Positions 23,022 through 35,438 of a stretch of DNA of 64,000 nt are shown one piece after another. The translations under genes were made by a program, and so were the position numbers. The DNA is from Cephalotrichum gorgonifer (Eukaryota; Ascomycota; Sordariomycetes; Microascales; Microascaceae), in NCBI GenBank assembly GCA_900312665.1, contig ONZQ02000007.1, positions 1,900,723-1,964,722 on the forward strand, given 5' to 3'. Each line of letters starts with the position of its first letter. Position 1 is the stretch's first letter. The notes under the pieces are model-generated. The model made no database searches, was not told the origin of the DNA, and worked only from the letters and a program-made list of their open reading frames with translations.

Positions 23022-24562
23022 ATGACGGCCATGGTCAAACTGACGGATGAACAAGTCTCTCGATTTGTTAAAGATCTGCGTGAGTCGGCACGCATCGACA
23101 ACGAACAGCGTATTACCCTCCAGAGCCTTGACAGCGAACACTACACTATATTTGCTCGCGCATTAAGTAATGTTCTTTCTACCAAGATTGCGTTGTTTTC
23201 GTTCGCCCAAATTATAGATGGACTACCGGTCGCCGATGTTGCCTGGGACATTAGAGGCAACGGTCTGGAAGGGGATCACCCCCTTGAAGAACACGATGAA
23301 CTTTGTCCCGGCGCCATGGACAAAGCCCGGGAACTTCGGACCATGTGGGATTCTTCAACGCTCAAATTCAACCCCAAGGTATGTGGCCCCGGTCACGTGG
23401 GCTCTTGATTTCTAGCCGACACTGCCTCCCTGACCCGAGTCGACCTTCCTATGATCCCATCTGCTAAGGATAAGGTCAGCTCGTCCGAGCATATAGAAAT
23501 GCCAGCGAAGGATCAAAAGTATTTAACACGCGTTTGATTGAGCTGGTTGCTGTCGCAGTCCATCAACTTGCCGGGCAGGTATACAAGATGAAACTTCATC
23601 TACACCAAGGCGATAACTGGGTTATGTCTAAGCCAGCAGACTGGTCACTGATCTGGCATGATAATCCACCACGGCCCACCATTTTCAACCACCCAGGCTA
23701 TCTTGACAGCGGGATCTACCCCGATCACGAGGCTGACATGGTTGGCTACTGGGCCGAGGACCGCATCTTTGGCGGTGTAGTTGCATTCGATCGAAGGGCC
23801 AAAGAAGTCAGCACCTCTGCCCCACCAAATGTTTACTTCCTTAGCTGCCGTGCAGAGGTGACGAATCGGATCTACCAGTTACGCGACGACCAGCAAGATG
23901 CATTGCTAGCGTTCCTGCTCCTGAAGGCCGCTAACATGCTACCTCCCGAGTCATGCCCACTCCATATCCTGGCAGATAACCAAAACAGCGTGCGAATTGA
24001 TGTCTATAACGCCATTATGCATTACAGGGTGTATAGGGTTATCTGGGAACACAGGCCGGGGTCGAGGGATGAGGTAAGTTGCTTTTGAGACGGCCCAAGG
24101 AGGAGGTCGATTATCCAGAGTCGTGGGCCCTGTTAGATATTGCCAATTCTTTCCCTTTTTCGGCGGAGAGGATACAGTTTTCTCCATCGGGTAGCCCGTA
24201 TGAATCCTTTTTTTAAGGATGTTGGTCTTCCAACGCCGGGGTCCGCAGGTGCGGAAGGGGCTAAGAATACACACACGAGCGGCTCGTCCAGGGATGACAA
24301 GGATACGGGGGTTGGATCCTTGCGAGGAAACAAGAACAAATTTGATCCTTCGGCAGAGGACAGACATAGGGTTGACTCTTTGCCGGATGTCAGGGAAGGA
24401 GGTGATTCCGAAGGAGAGAAGGGTACGACCTTGGGGGAGACAGCTGAGGTTCGTAGGACAGTGGACAATGATAAGGAAGCAGATGCAAGTTTGAGAGTGG
24501 GCTCTTGCGAATTAGCGACTGAGGCTGGAGATCGCGGGGCCAAGAGACGGAGATTGGAATAA
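23022..24562 (+). CDS. Hypothetical fungal protein with basic C-terminus
   Basis: Joined exons 23022..23378, 23480..24073, 24137..24562 give 458 residues. Donors are GTATGT and GTAAGT and all joins are in phase. I recognise no domain. Exon 1 is helical (LTDEQVSRFVKDLRESARID). Exon 2 holds a likely folded core with GQVYKMKLHLHQGDNW and FNHPGYLDSGIYPDHEADMVGYW. Exon 3 is disordered and Glu/Asp/Gly-rich, ending RGAKRRRLE, which resembles a nuclear localisation signal. It is likely a lineage-restricted soluble protein, possibly nuclear. Good splice structure supports its being a real gene. Confidence 0.6.
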
Positions 24563-24852
24563 CTTCATAGTCTGTGGTTTGTCTGAGCGTTTAAACGATG
24601 CGGCCGCAGCGCGTTGAGGTAACTAGAATGATAGAAGCCTTTAGCACATGCTCAGTTTTCGCGAAATGAGCTGGTGTGTTTTGATTTACAGCTCGCCGTC
24701 GCCAATCATACTAGTTGTTGAAGCTCATATACTATATACCGAGTTATCCAACGGCCAATGTTCTACTAAATGTACCTAAGGTTTAAAATGTGGACTAAAA
24801 GCTAATGTATATACAAACAAATACTTCTCTCCATGCAAAAGCCGATATAGGC

Positions 24853-27507
24853 TCAGGAGCTTGCCTGGCTTCTCCAGGTCACTTCTCGATCACGGTTGGT
24901 AATAGGCCTAGGGCCCTCAGATCGTCGAGTGGGAAATGTGACAAGACTCCTGGAGGTCGATACCTTGCGGTCCTTGGGGTCCTTCATGGCGCCCGCCGAC
25001 TCTAGACATTTTGCACACCATAGGAGCATAGGCTGAAGCCAATCGACCACTTCCTCGCTCTTGTAGCTGAATATGAAGGCGAGCGCAATCACACAGGTGG
25101 TCACTGGAACCGCAACCGCCCAGAACAGTCTTTGGTCATACCCGGTGTCCCGTACATCGGTGGTGTTCATGCCCATGAAGCTCGATACGAACGATCTGCA
25201 GGGGTATAAGCGAGGCTCATCTGACATCTTGTAAGAGGGAGGGTGACTTACAGCGGGAGGAGGAATAAGGTTACCCCCGTGAATACCCTAATGGCTCTCC
25301 CATGGTCCTCGTCCCAGATCTAGATAGCCTGCTTCACTTCATTCTTCAGTGTTATGGATTGCTCCTCAAGACTGTCTAAACTCGGACAATCGGGCTTCGA
25401 GTGCGGCATCAGTTCTCTTCCAAACATCGTACTCCGCGCCATACTGGTCCATGCGTGCGACATCGGTCACGCGAAATGATCCTGGGTAGAGCAGGTGCAC
25501 ATAGTTCTCGGCCACTTCCGCTTGCATTTCAGCCACTGACTTGAGAGCACTTATCTCCTGCTGAAAATTTTGAATGTCGCCGAATACACGGCGCCTCGGA
25601 CGGCGGCTTGCTTCGCGACGCAAATCCGATAGAGACCGCCCGTATATCCTCATGATTTCCCCGATGTCTAGCGTGGGTGTGTCAGATTGCTGGACAGATT
25701 CCTGGATGTTGTGTAGGAAAGATGTCGCCAGGAAGTGCATGTCTACGGCCTGAACTCGATGACAGTCAACTTCGCTGCGGGTAAGAATTATATCCATCTT
25801 TGCCCTGTTCAATATTTGGAGGGAATTCTCGAACGATTTCGCTATGTGACCTTCAAGACTGGTGATGTTCTTCATGATCGCAGCTTCTTGCTCGGATCCT
25901 GCCATATACTGAGCCCGGTTTATCAAAGAGAGCTGTTTGGCGAAGAAGATGTAGCTGGAGAGGATACTGCAGAAGGCCATCGTGATAGTTCTAGGGAGGG
26001 ATGAGGGTGCCACTCCGCTTCTGGCCAGTTGATTATGGGGCCGCGCCACGCAGTAGTGTTACTGACAGGGAGCGGAATACGTACAGCCACCTCAATGTGT
26101 CGTTCAGCTGATCCGGAATGTCTGGTTCTCAAAATGCGGAGTCATTGGCACACATCAATGTGACTTTGAGTTGATTCGTCACATAGGTCGAAAGCTCCGT
26201 CGTCCCTCCCTCAATCACCGTTATACTATCCGTCCACGGTGTAGCAGCCTCACGAACGGGCTCAGTACTCCGTGTGAGAGTCTCTTCCAATGCAATTTTG
26301 AACACCAAACGCTTCGCTAACCCCTTAGATACCAATGTAGAGTAGGTTCTATCTTTGTCGTTGATTTCCGCGTACCTAGTGATTAGAAGGGCAATCAAGC
26401 GAGGATCGGCTTCTGGAACGTAACTAAGTGGATCGGCCATGCGTGGTTCATGTGCAGGATCTCGGCCGGGCGTAGGGTAAAAACGAAAGTGGTTAAGATC
26501 GGGATCATACGAGTAGTCGCCGTGTGTGCTTTTCCCATCATCTGAGGTGCGTGAGAAATGGGGCGGCTTCCCCTCACGACTCTTTATGCTATCCCGCCTC
26601 GATCCTCGGGCTCGGGGACGAGTTTGACTGAGGTAAGGGTTTTCTGACCACCGTGGAGCACGAGGCGGGCGACGCTCACGTTCGCCCGACACCCCAGCCC
26701 TCGCACATACGCTAGGCTGGTGAGGTGGTCCGGATGGAAGTGGGTAGTCTTCATGGTCGTCTGCTGAATCATATGACGATATGACCGGCGAGTGGGTCAT
26801 CGATTCTCCCTGTACAAGTGGGCGACTGTGGCTGGTAATTACGGGCGTCTGGTAGGAAGACTAGCGGGAGTTGGCTTGGCGTGGGCGATACAAGTGGCTC
26901 TTGATTAAAATGGGCATACACTTAGCTGAGTGTCCTAGAAAGTGTCAAAATGACTTACCGAACCAGGTTCCCTGGTGTCACGGAACCATTGCTCCGTATC
27001 CGAAGAATGGGACACATACGTTCCCGCTCTACCGTGTCGCTGGCGACGATCTGGGGGCTCGGGTGAAGCGTAGCGGAGACGACGAGCCTCCCAGTCCGAT
27101 GAGTCTTCCGATGTATAGTCCTCCACGTATGTCTGGCGACCTCGCACCCTTGAGGCAGTTGGAGGGTCCGGAACATGGAAATAGCCTTCTCCACCATTCT
27201 CTTGGCGATGTTCGTCCGTTAATCCGGCTGGGGCTTGATATGTATCGTTGTGGGTGCGTATGGTCGAAAGTACCTCTGCCTGGTGGCTGGATACTTGAGA
27301 GGAGTAGTCACCACTGGGCTCTAGGTGAGGACCTGTTGCTGAGCTGGTCGAATCTTCGGATGCGTAATTTACAACCCAGAGGTCCAGGCGAGACTGCGTC
27401 GAATGGCCTGAACCCTCGGGGTCGGAATGTGTAGCGGACTCAGGATGAGGGTTCCTTTAAGGAGTTCCACTCATAGAAATATCGCTATCGTTAGGGCCCG
27501 AAGCCAT
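24853..27507 (-). pseudogene. Broken CorA-like Mg2+ transporter-family gene
   Basis: The minus-strand exons read, in order: a disordered acidic N-terminus from ATG 27507; MTHSPVISSYDSADD onward from 26809; the helical body from 26020; and, after an intron at 25251-25196, SSFMGMNTTDVRD plus a second hydrophobic segment. The GMN motif and two C-terminal membrane segments are the hallmark of the CorA superfamily, which moves Mg2+ or other divalent ions. The frame is interrupted by TAA at 27457-27459 (codon 17), TGA at 26129-26131 and TAG at 25320-25322, and by a one-base frameshift near 25371-25378. All three stops are one C-to-T change from sense codons. Flanking splice sites (GTAAGT, GTACGT) remain intact, so decay looks recent. 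Confidence 0.75.
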
Positions 27508-28423
27508 GTCTGGCTATATGAATTGAAAACACTGTGTCAACGCGTAGTGAGGTAGGGCGAGAGGAAGGAGTGATAGCAGCACGAGCATTCCGTGACCCGA
27601 GAACATGAAGGCTGAGGGAGGAAAGGATGGGAAGTAAAAGGTGACGGGCTTGGCCCCCAACATGGTGATGATACCCTTTTGGTGGCGGGCCGGACCGCTT
27701 AAGTTGGTTGGCCATAGAGATCCAATCAGAAACGTGATGAACGATGATGTATAACACACCATCGCTATCCCGGGCGCTTCGGCCCTCCCGGAAATCAGAT
27801 GTGGGGTTGAGGATGCTGCAAAGCGCCCTGCTTTTCCCTGTGCCAGTGCCAGTGTAGAGTATTACTCCAAAGAAGTATCCAATGATATCCCTGACTTTGT
27901 ATGCAAGTGCTCGCCCCAACAGCCCGCTTTAATTACACCATTTTTGAGCGCTCTCATTATCACGTTCTACTCGGAACCCATCGGGATCACGCATACTCCC
28001 AAGGTCGGATGTAGGGCAGAGGCCAGGAGTAAAGAGTAAGCAGAAATGAGGAACACGGTACGATCCCCTGGACTAGCGGTGTTCATCCTCTTTCAGGAGC
28101 AGACCCCTGGAAATGAGGGGTACTTGCATTCGATTCCCCTCACCAAACCCCCACATTTGTGCTATATTTACTCTCTCTCCTAACGCCTAGATTCCTGACC
28201 TGTACCTTGTCCTTCCTTGCATAATAATCGTGAAATCCAAACAGTACAAATGACCCAGCCAATCTCCCTTCAACCTCCAAAACGCCAATGGGTATGTATA
28301 TTTAGCTTATATGTGTCCTTAAGTCAAACCCATAGTTCAGGGCTTTCAGGATGTCCCGGATTAAGACGCTGGCCTCTGCCGCTTGCCTCTGACTTCCCCA
28401 CCTCGCTATTCCATATGGCCTGG
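27508..28423. other. Intergenic region
   Basis: About 0.9 kb. Minus-strand frames at 27491-27919 are open but overlap and show no consistent coding signal. A tiny two-exon reading on the + strand near 28250 was considered and rejected. No gene is supported. Confidence 0.45.
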
Positions 28424-29625
28424 CTAATTCCTCTGGCCGCCTATATCCACCTCGTAAATCGGCCCTGTCTGTTGCTGATGCGTTGGATATACCCCTTGTT
28501 GTGGGTGAATTCCAGTCTGGGCAACTGGGCTATACCCAACAGGTGGCACCTGATTCATCTGGCCTATGACAGGGAACTTCGGGTCCTGGCCCATGCTCAA
28601 ATGGCCAGGTGAAGACCAATATGTACCCGCCTCGCTCGGACTCTGTGGGAACGTAGAATCCCGGGGCGAAGCGTATCCTGGTTGCCCGGGCCGGGGATAG
28701 GCTACGCTACCCTCTGTTGGGGGCGGCGGCGACCCCTTCTTTTTTCGAAGTATGAAGAACAACGCCAGACCGACTAGCGCGATCACAGCGACCCCGCCTA
28801 CCGTGCCTCCAACAATGGCCCCCGTGTTGTTAGGACTTGGGTCGGGTGTAGGCGTCGGTGGTGTTGGACTCGGGACAGGGCCATCAGAAACTGTTGTAGG
28901 TCCCGGAAGAATGGATCCGTTTCCCCCAAATAACGAGGTCGTCGTGCCGCTGATTATCATTGTCGTCCCATCGGTAACCATCCAAGTAACTGTATCCAAA
29001 GGGAAGTCATTGGCCCAACCTGTGTATGTAAAAGACGCGCTCGCCGTCAAGGATGATGACGTCTTCACGCAGTCGTAGTCGGTGATTCCCGAGGGGTAGA
29101 GCAGCGTGCGGCAAAACGGTGCGTCAGACGAGCTATGTTGCGTCAGAAGTTTAGTAGTCGAATACATCGACGGTAGCTAGTCTTGGACAGATGGAAATGT
29201 TCTCACCATTTGAGCAGGAATTGATTTGCTTGACAGATGTCGTCGCACTGGAGAGGGTCTGCTACACTACCGGCATTCATGCACTGCAAGAAGGCCTCAC
29301 ACTCTTCCAAGTTGCAGCATAGTCTCATCCCTAAGCTCGGGGCATACGCGCAGGTAGATGACACGTCGCAGGCAAACGCGGCGCCTGGAAATCCGGAGAG
29401 GAAGCCACACGTGCGGCCTGAAGCTGTCCACATCTCGTAGGAGGTATCGGCGCCCTGTTGCCGTCGCAGAAGCGCGGGCATGTCAGGCCCAGGTGTAGGT
29501 AGGGGAGCCTGGGAGCTCTCCTGTTGGATTACACCCGTCCTTGTCGCAACATCGTGGTGGTTAGCTTGCGTAAACGAGGCAAGCAGGGACCATGCCAGAG
29601 TTGTTGAGATAGAAGAGTATTTCAT
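28424..29625 (-). CDS. Single-pass cell-surface protein, Cys-rich ectodomain
   Basis: Joined exons 29625..29207 and 29132..28424 give 375 residues. The join (GTGAGA donor) restores LLKCSSDAPFCRTLLYPSG. The start at 29625 gives a signal peptide (about 1-22). The open frame extends further upstream but without signal character. The ectodomain has about ten cysteines (GRTCGFLSG, RLCCNLEECEAFLQC, QCDDIC) and then a Ser/Thr/Pro-rich stalk. A membrane span (GAIVGGTVGGVAVIALVGLALFFIL) is followed by RKKK and a Pro/Gly/Tyr-rich cytosolic tail. This layout matches common fungal wall-stress-sensor-like proteins (Mid2/Wsc-like architecture), but the ectodomain is not a WSC domain. The role is unknown, perhaps wall sensing. 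Confidence 0.75.
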
Positions 29626-30205
29626 GGCCGCACCAGCTCCGGGCGCCGGTTGTGATGTCGGGTAGGTGGGTTTTACTGTCTCTTTCGCTGGGAGAAGTTT
29701 GGGGAAACTTGAGAGGTGGGCAGTCCTAACGATTTTAGCAAATATTAAAGCAGCTCCACAGCAGGCTGGGAGCTCTACCCGAACACATCGTGGAACATTG
29801 GGCAGGCCGGCAGTTAATTGGAAGCTCGCATGCAGGTCTCCACAGCCGCACCATTTTGGGAACCGCACTATTGAAATAATCTGAGTGACAGCATCGTTTA
29901 TTCGCCGGAGCGATACTTGGAACGGAGACCACTGTCACCGGCCGTAGACGATTGGATCGAGGGACCATGTCTGTACCAGGCTACACCCTTCCCTCCGTAA
30001 AAAGGAAAAACAACATTGCAGAGTCCCATAGAGACGTTCCCCAGCCCATTATTACTGGTGTCTAACTATAATAATAGCTCACACCGAAAAGAGAGTATCT
30101 ATTGATGAGTTCCGATACGATGCCTTTTCCCATATATATATATATTGTCTACAAGTTTAAAATTTCGCTTTGTTGGGACCTCTACTGTAATATCTGTTTT
30201 CTCCA
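29626..30205. other. Intergenic region
   Basis: About 580 bp between two minus-strand genes. It includes promoter sequence of the surface protein. No gene is seen. Confidence 0.45.
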
Positions 30206-31835
30206 TTATGGTATAACCCCATATTCCCTTGTCGGGAATGGACAAACCCGCTCTGCCGCATAATCGGCATATCTGTCCAACAAATTTGTCCACCCTACCC
30301 CTCTCCCCCCATGCACCACCCTCTGCGACCGAAACGCAAAGTGCACCGCCAACGCGCTGCCATCTACAATTACGTGCCTTCCAACCTCCTTCGGCCTTGT
30401 ACATGTCAAATATTCCTCGTCATCGGCCTCCGGGAATGGAAACACATCCATGACATCCCGCCCACGTATTGCGAGGAAGTTGATAGAAACCCGAACATAG
30501 GCAAAATCCCATTTGTTGAACTGGTAAATCTCTGTCTCGTTCTTTTCGAGGTGCGACAGGAAGGAGGAGTGTGTCTGCGCTGCCGCGGCCCAGTTGAGAA
30601 GTCCAGGGCCGTAGGGGTCATAGGTCAAGGTAGACGCAGGGCTGCTGGTGATATCACCGGAAGATGGAGGGCGGTGAGGAAGCCAGCGGTGGCCCTCATA
30701 CGGGGCAGGAGTCGAGCCGTTTTTGGAGAAGCCGGGCGGACCGTCGGGGGGGCCATCGAATGATGGAAGTGTAGAAGTACGCCATGTAGTAGGTGGTAAG
30801 GCTTCCGGGGGGGCTATTTCCTGGTACATGGCAAAAAAAAAAAGGTCACTACTGTAGATTTGAATTGGTAGGCTCGTGTTCGACACTTGTTGGGAGGTAT
30901 TCCGGGAATGGATGGCTGACAGGTAGATTAGGTAGTGACACAAGTAACATCGAAACCACAACTTACAGGCCAGAATGGCTCGTATACTCCAAGGCCGTGG
31001 TGAACCCATGAGAGAGCCGGGTTGTTCACTACATTGGCCGAGACGGCAAAGTATTGCGGGTTGTCCTCGAGACGTTTCGTCAGAGCGGCTATTGCGCCGT
31101 CATCTACAAAGACCTTGGCTAGGTAAGTAATGGAGAAACACCAATTCGGAAAGAAAGTAGGAGTCAACTCAAATCTCCGGCTTAGTCCAACCTTCCATTC
31201 AGGCCAAAGAGAACAACTTACCACGTCATCGTCAATCTTGATATAAATGGCTTGCGGATTCTTAACAGCCTCCCAGCTCCCCACATATCGCTTGTATCCC
31301 GACCCGGAAACATACTTTGCGTATTTTGGGTGCGTATCGATGAGTGCGTCAAGATACGCAAGGTCGTCAACGTCGTCAGTGCGTACGGAGAAAATAACTT
31401 GATCGAGTACGCCGCCGTTCTCCCGCAAGTTTCTCTGTTATAATTGTAAAATGTAAGTGGCCGGGACCTAGCTTACGATTCGAAGGATTTACTAAGAGAC
31501 GCTTTTTCCGGATTATAACGGTCCCGGAAGGAACGTAGGACGGTACAGCAGATAAGAGATAATATGTCATCGTTACTAACCTTGAGATAGCAGTCGAGGA
31601 CTCTCACAAACGCGCGCCGACCATAAAACACCAGCCCAATTACCTCCGTCCCTACCGCAGCTGACAATTGAGGTGCCTTGGCCGGGCCCGAGCTGCCGCC
31701 GTGTTCAACCCACTCGGTAGAAACCGGAGCATTATAGCCACTGCCTCGCAGTATCCCTGGCCAGATGCAGATGAATGTAAGAATGACAGACGCGAGGACC
31801 GAGAGGCAGATACCACGAGATCTCCGGGCGAACAT
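30206..31835 (-). CDS. Type II membrane protein, putative DXD glycosyltransferase
   Basis: Joined exons 31835..31581, 31434..31222, 31113..30967, 30820..30206 give 409 residues with all joins in phase. Residues 1-32 form a short basic cytosolic tail plus membrane anchor (MFARRSRGICLSVLASVILTF), as in Golgi enzymes. After a linker, GLVFYGRRAFVRVLDCYLK and DDVDDLAYLDALID lead to YIKIDDDVVF, a metal-binding DXD-like motif typical of nucleotide-sugar transferases, then FVDDGAI and SANVVNNPALSWVHHGLGVYEPFWP. The C-terminal half is proline-rich and ends in a folded WDFAYVRVSINFLAIRG segment. It belongs to a family of uncharacterised fungal proteins. Glycosyltransferase activity is inferred from the DDD motif and topology. 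Confidence 0.7.
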
Positions 31836-32782
31836 GGTGGGACCGGACTATTTTCGGTCTCGAGTGTTATGGGCTGAGGAAATGAGGTGACAGGAGCGGC
31901 TGATGATTTACTACATTGTGTGGGGTTAAGTCGCGTTTTTTTGACTTGAAAAATGTTGTATATAACCTGAGCGGACGACGTCTGTCAGACGACGATACAG
32001 CGATCCCTATTCCGGCTATATACGTCCCTATATACTCGACACATTGATGCATATTGCTACCTGGTTGATCATACTTGTCGTATATGGAGTAATAATTAAC
32101 CCACAATTATCCAGGCCCGGGTTGTTTCATCAACAGCAGTGTATACGTCACTCGAGCTCAGCCTTCTCGACTGTTGTTTGTACTCAGGATGTTTAAGCCT
32201 ATGGCTTTCACGCCTCTAGGGTCTCACACACTCGAGGGAATGCTTTTCCCAACGATTAGAAGTTACGTTTGTGACGCCTGAATTTGCATTGCCTTGTGCA
32301 TGGCGAACAAACTCTAGAAAATCAATTTCCCTCCTCCTTGCGCCAGCCAGCATGGAGAGTCACGGCACTGGAGTGCAAATTGCTGGCATTCTACTGTGAG
32401 CTAATGCTGCGGCTCTAAGCCCTCTCGACAAGATCGTCGACAAACACGTGTATTTTGACGCGCACCGGAGACAGCTTTCTATCAGGATTAGGAGTCAATC
32501 CAATCCCCGCAGCTGCTTTGGGGACATATTTCTCGTCAATCCTAGAACGGCCGAGGAATAGATGTACTGTTGGGAGCTTTGACCAACCTACACTGGGGAT
32601 GCAACGCTAAAAATAGGAACAATACGGAACTCTTGGTGCACCAAGTAACCATGCAGCAAATAAGCTCTAGGCTGCCGCCTTGGCGTTTCCCAAAACTCAA
32701 TCCCCAACCACCCAACCCGATGGTCCCGCGCCTTCACACGAATTTCTTTCACCTCCAATATCAACCCACGATATCCGCAAAC
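31836..32782. other. Intergenic region
   Basis: About 950 bp shared by divergent genes. It is AT-rich in places (31960-32110). No gene is supported. In-frame ATGs at 32651 and 32720 upstream of the YdeI-family start are treated as leader. Confidence 0.5.
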
Positions 32783-33481
32783 ATGCCGCGCATCACAAGA
32801 TCGTCCTCTAAAATTGCCACTACTATCAAGCATACTAGCCCTTCAGTCTCTCCTGCCGTCACACAAACCCAACCTGTCCCTCCTGGCGCCGCAAAGGCCC
32901 AGACATCATCCGAATCCCGTGAAACCATCTACTTCAAAGACTCCACCGCCTGGGAATCTTGGCTCGATAAGAATCATGCCATCCAGGACCTCGGAATCTG
33001 GATGAAAATCGGCAAAAAGGCGGCCGGCATCCCCTCCGTCCTCTATGACGAGGCCGTTAACATAGCCCTCTGCTATGGCTGGATTGACGGCCAGCGAAAA
33101 TCCCACGATGAAGAGTACTTCTTACAGGGATTTACCCCGCGCCGCAAGGGGAGTATTTGGTCGAAACGAAATGTGGACAAAGTTGCGGCCCTGGTCAAAG
33201 CTGGGAATATGCGGCCCGCTGGTCAGGCGGAAGTCGACGCCGCAAAAGCGGACGGGAGATGGGAGCAGGCCTATAGTGGGCCAAGTATGATGGACGTTCC
33301 TCAAGATTTCCAGACTGCGTTGAATAAGAACCGGAAGGCGAAGCAGTTCTTTGAAACGCTCGGAAAATCGCAGCGCTACCCTTTTCTGTTTCGCATTTCG
33401 ACTGCAAAGAAGGCTGAGACGAGAAATAGTAGGATCCGGCAATTTGTCGATCTTCTAGCGCAGGAACGTACACTCTCGTGA
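32783..33481 (+). CDS. YdeI/OmpD-associated family protein
   Basis: Single exon, 232 residues from ATG 32783 (MPRITRSSSK). Earlier in-frame ATGs would add proline-rich residues with no conservation expected. Residues 50-225 form the YdeI-like domain: ETIYFKDSTAWESWLDKNH, the hallmark ALCYGWIDGQRKSHDEEYFLQGFTPRRKGSIWSKRN, and the C-terminal DVPQDFQTALNKNRKAKQFFETL with a short YPFLFRISTAKKAETR tail. In bacteria the family is linked to bacteriocin and polymyxin protection and stress, with no defined enzyme activity. Fungal members are soluble and uncharacterised. The N-terminal 45 residues are Ser/Thr-rich and probably disordered. Confidence 0.8.
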   Translation: MPRITRSSSKIATTIKHTSPSVSPAVTQTQPVPPGAAKAQTSSESRETIYFKDSTAWESWLDKNHAIQDLGIWMKIGKKAAGIPSVLYDEAVNIALCYGWIDGQRKSHDEEYFLQGFTPRRKGSIWSKRNVDKVAALVKAGNMRPAGQAEVDAAKADGRWEQAYSGPSMMDVPQDFQTALNKNRKAKQFFETLGKSQRYPFLFRISTAKKAETRNSRIRQFVDLLAQERTLS

Positions 33482-34061
33482 ATCGCACAACCATACAGCT
33501 CGCAAGTTGGAGGTAAAAGCACACGAAGGTGGCAGAACGGTCATGTAAGGACGTAGCAATCCTAACTCTACCTCTGACGCGGACTAGAAGGATAACGTGT
33601 CGGTGGTTGGTCTGGCCAGCCCAAAATCAATATTGGAAGAAAAGGGACGTGTTCGAGACTCTCCACGTCAATCATCATATCTCCACGGACCGTGGGGGAA
33701 TTGTCAAGTCGCTTGACATTCGACGGCAACCAATATGGTGCAGCCAAGCTAGTAATTAACATGTCTCGGGAAGTATAATCGGAAAGCATGATCGGTAGAC
33801 CCCTGCTCTATATCGCACAGACCGAGGATTTATTGGGTATTCTGGCATGTTCCTTTAAAGGGTATGCTTGTTATAAAATGAACATTGTACAACGTTATGT
33901 AACCCATCTCCGTGCCGAAGTGGGGCGTTGGGGAGGGTTCGGTGGAGACAGGCGAGATGAGGGGTTCAAGGAGTCGGTACCCCGAGTCTCTGACCACCCT
34001 CCCCGACCCGCCCCCAATCTAGAATGCCCAATATAGCCTTCCCTCCCATCCACTTCTGATC
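33482..34061. other. Intergenic region
   Basis: About 580 bp with no gene seen. It is the promoter of the short-chain dehydrogenase. Confidence 0.45.
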
Positions 34062-34983
34062 ATGTCTTCTCGCAAAGTAGCCCTTGTAACTGCGGGCAGT
34101 GCTGGTCTCGGAGCTGCTATTGCCAAGGTCCTAGCACTCGATCTCGGCATGAGCGTCACGATCAACTACTCTAACAACGCAACCCGAGCTGAGGCACTAG
34201 TTGCGAAATTCCGGGAGGCTCATGCCTCCCGACCCGTGAAGGATGGGCTCGACATGCCAGTATTCCGAGCTATCAAGGCCGATATATTCAGCAAGGACGA
34301 GATCCGCCGTCTCGTTAGCGAGACAACGGATGCATCAGGTGGGCGTCTTGACGTCGTCATATCCAACGCCGGCTGGACCCAGATACGAAACTTCTCAGAT
34401 CTCGACGACGGCATATTTGAAGACGACTGGGATAGGTGCTATAATTCAAACGTCAAGTCCCACCTGTGGCTATTCCACGCAGCTAGGAAGCATCTCGAGG
34501 AGGCCAATGAGCGGGAGAAGGGGTCTGCCGTGTTCGTTAGTACTGCAAGTATAGCAGGCGTCAAGCCGAGTGGCAGCAGCTTGGTACGTGACATCATCAT
34601 ATTTCCCCTTACATGGCCCATCTCCAACCACTTCTAACCTCTTGAGTAGCCATATGCTGTTTCCAAGGCAGCGCAAATCCACCTGATGAAGTCACTGGCG
34701 TCGATATGTGCTCCCTCGATACGAGTTAATAGCGTTTCACCAGGCCTACTACTGACGGTAATTTCATCCTCTATACCTACACCATAGTCCCTAAAATGCT
34801 TATTTTTGCCAGTAGGAATGGGGACTTTCCTTTCCCCCCGAGAAGATAGCCGAGGCCAAGGAAACGAACAAATTGAAGACAATCGCCACAGTGGAGGACG
34901 TCGCAGAGCACGTCAGGGCCTTTGTAGTCTCGAATTCCGTGACGGGGCAGAATTCTATCATCGATGCTGGCCTAAGTCTCTAG
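34062..34983 (+). CDS. Short-chain dehydrogenase/reductase
   Basis: Joined exons 34062..34583, 34650..34757, 34816..34983 give 265 residues. The third exon uses the AG of CCAGTAG, because the nearer AG would leave an in-frame stop. It is a classical SDR: cofactor motif TAGSAGLG at residues 10-17, SNAGW replacing the usual NNAG, active-site Ser in STASIAG, and Tyr176/Lys180 in PYAVSK. The SVSPGLL segment and the C-terminal SVTGQNSIIDAG are family features. It probably reduces or oxidises a carbonyl/alcohol with NADP(H), since no acidic residue closely follows strand 2, though this is uncertain. No pathway partner adjoins. Confidence 0.88.
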
Positions 34984-35438
34984 GTTATAAGTCTCTCGGT
35001 TATCGTGTCTTCCTACTTGACTTGACTGAAATACAAGTGCCTGGTGTTGTCGTTGGTGAAGTGTTGGTAGTGTAGCTGTTACCTAATAAGACGATCTTTT
35101 CTGAGCATCATCTTAACATCAACCTTATAGGAGACGGCCAAGATTGGGTCAGGTTATATTATCGACCTCATGCACTTCAGGACCAGTGATAGGCGGGCCC
35201 TTGGTAGCATTGGTAGATTGGGCGAAGTTGGATGTCATGACTTAGACTCTTATGTCCTGGTATATTCCTAGATGGTACAAGGGAAAGCAACAAGTGAAAA
35301 GGTATTATCAAACCAAGAATAAAAGCTACCGCTTCGGACCGCGAACGCGGCACTGTCAATGAATGACGGCTCCTCAACCGCAGTAACAAAGCTAGGCCGG
35401 AGACCGGCTAGCCTCGTAGAAGTTTTATAACCCCCATC
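34984..35438. other. Intergenic region
   Basis: About 450 bp between converging genes (the SDR and a permease). No gene is seen. Confidence 0.45.

Noticed and set aside
26935..27197. Separate small genes at the N-terminal part of the CorA-like locus
   Set aside because: The frame joins in phase through a GTAAGT intron to the downstream CorA-like exons, so it is part of that pseudogene.
27491..27919. 142-codon minus-strand frame containing GTGTGKS
   Set aside because: The P-loop-like string lacks the rest of any NTPase, and a competing overlapping frame suggests chance.
28100..28145. TTCGATTCC word resembling a tRNA B box
   Set aside because: No matching A box or foldable cloverleaf could be found upstream.
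28250..28400. Tiny two-exon reading MTQPISLQPPKRQW joined over a GTATGT intron
   Set aside because: It gives only about 32 residues with no recognisable content and partly abuts the 3' end of the surface-protein gene.
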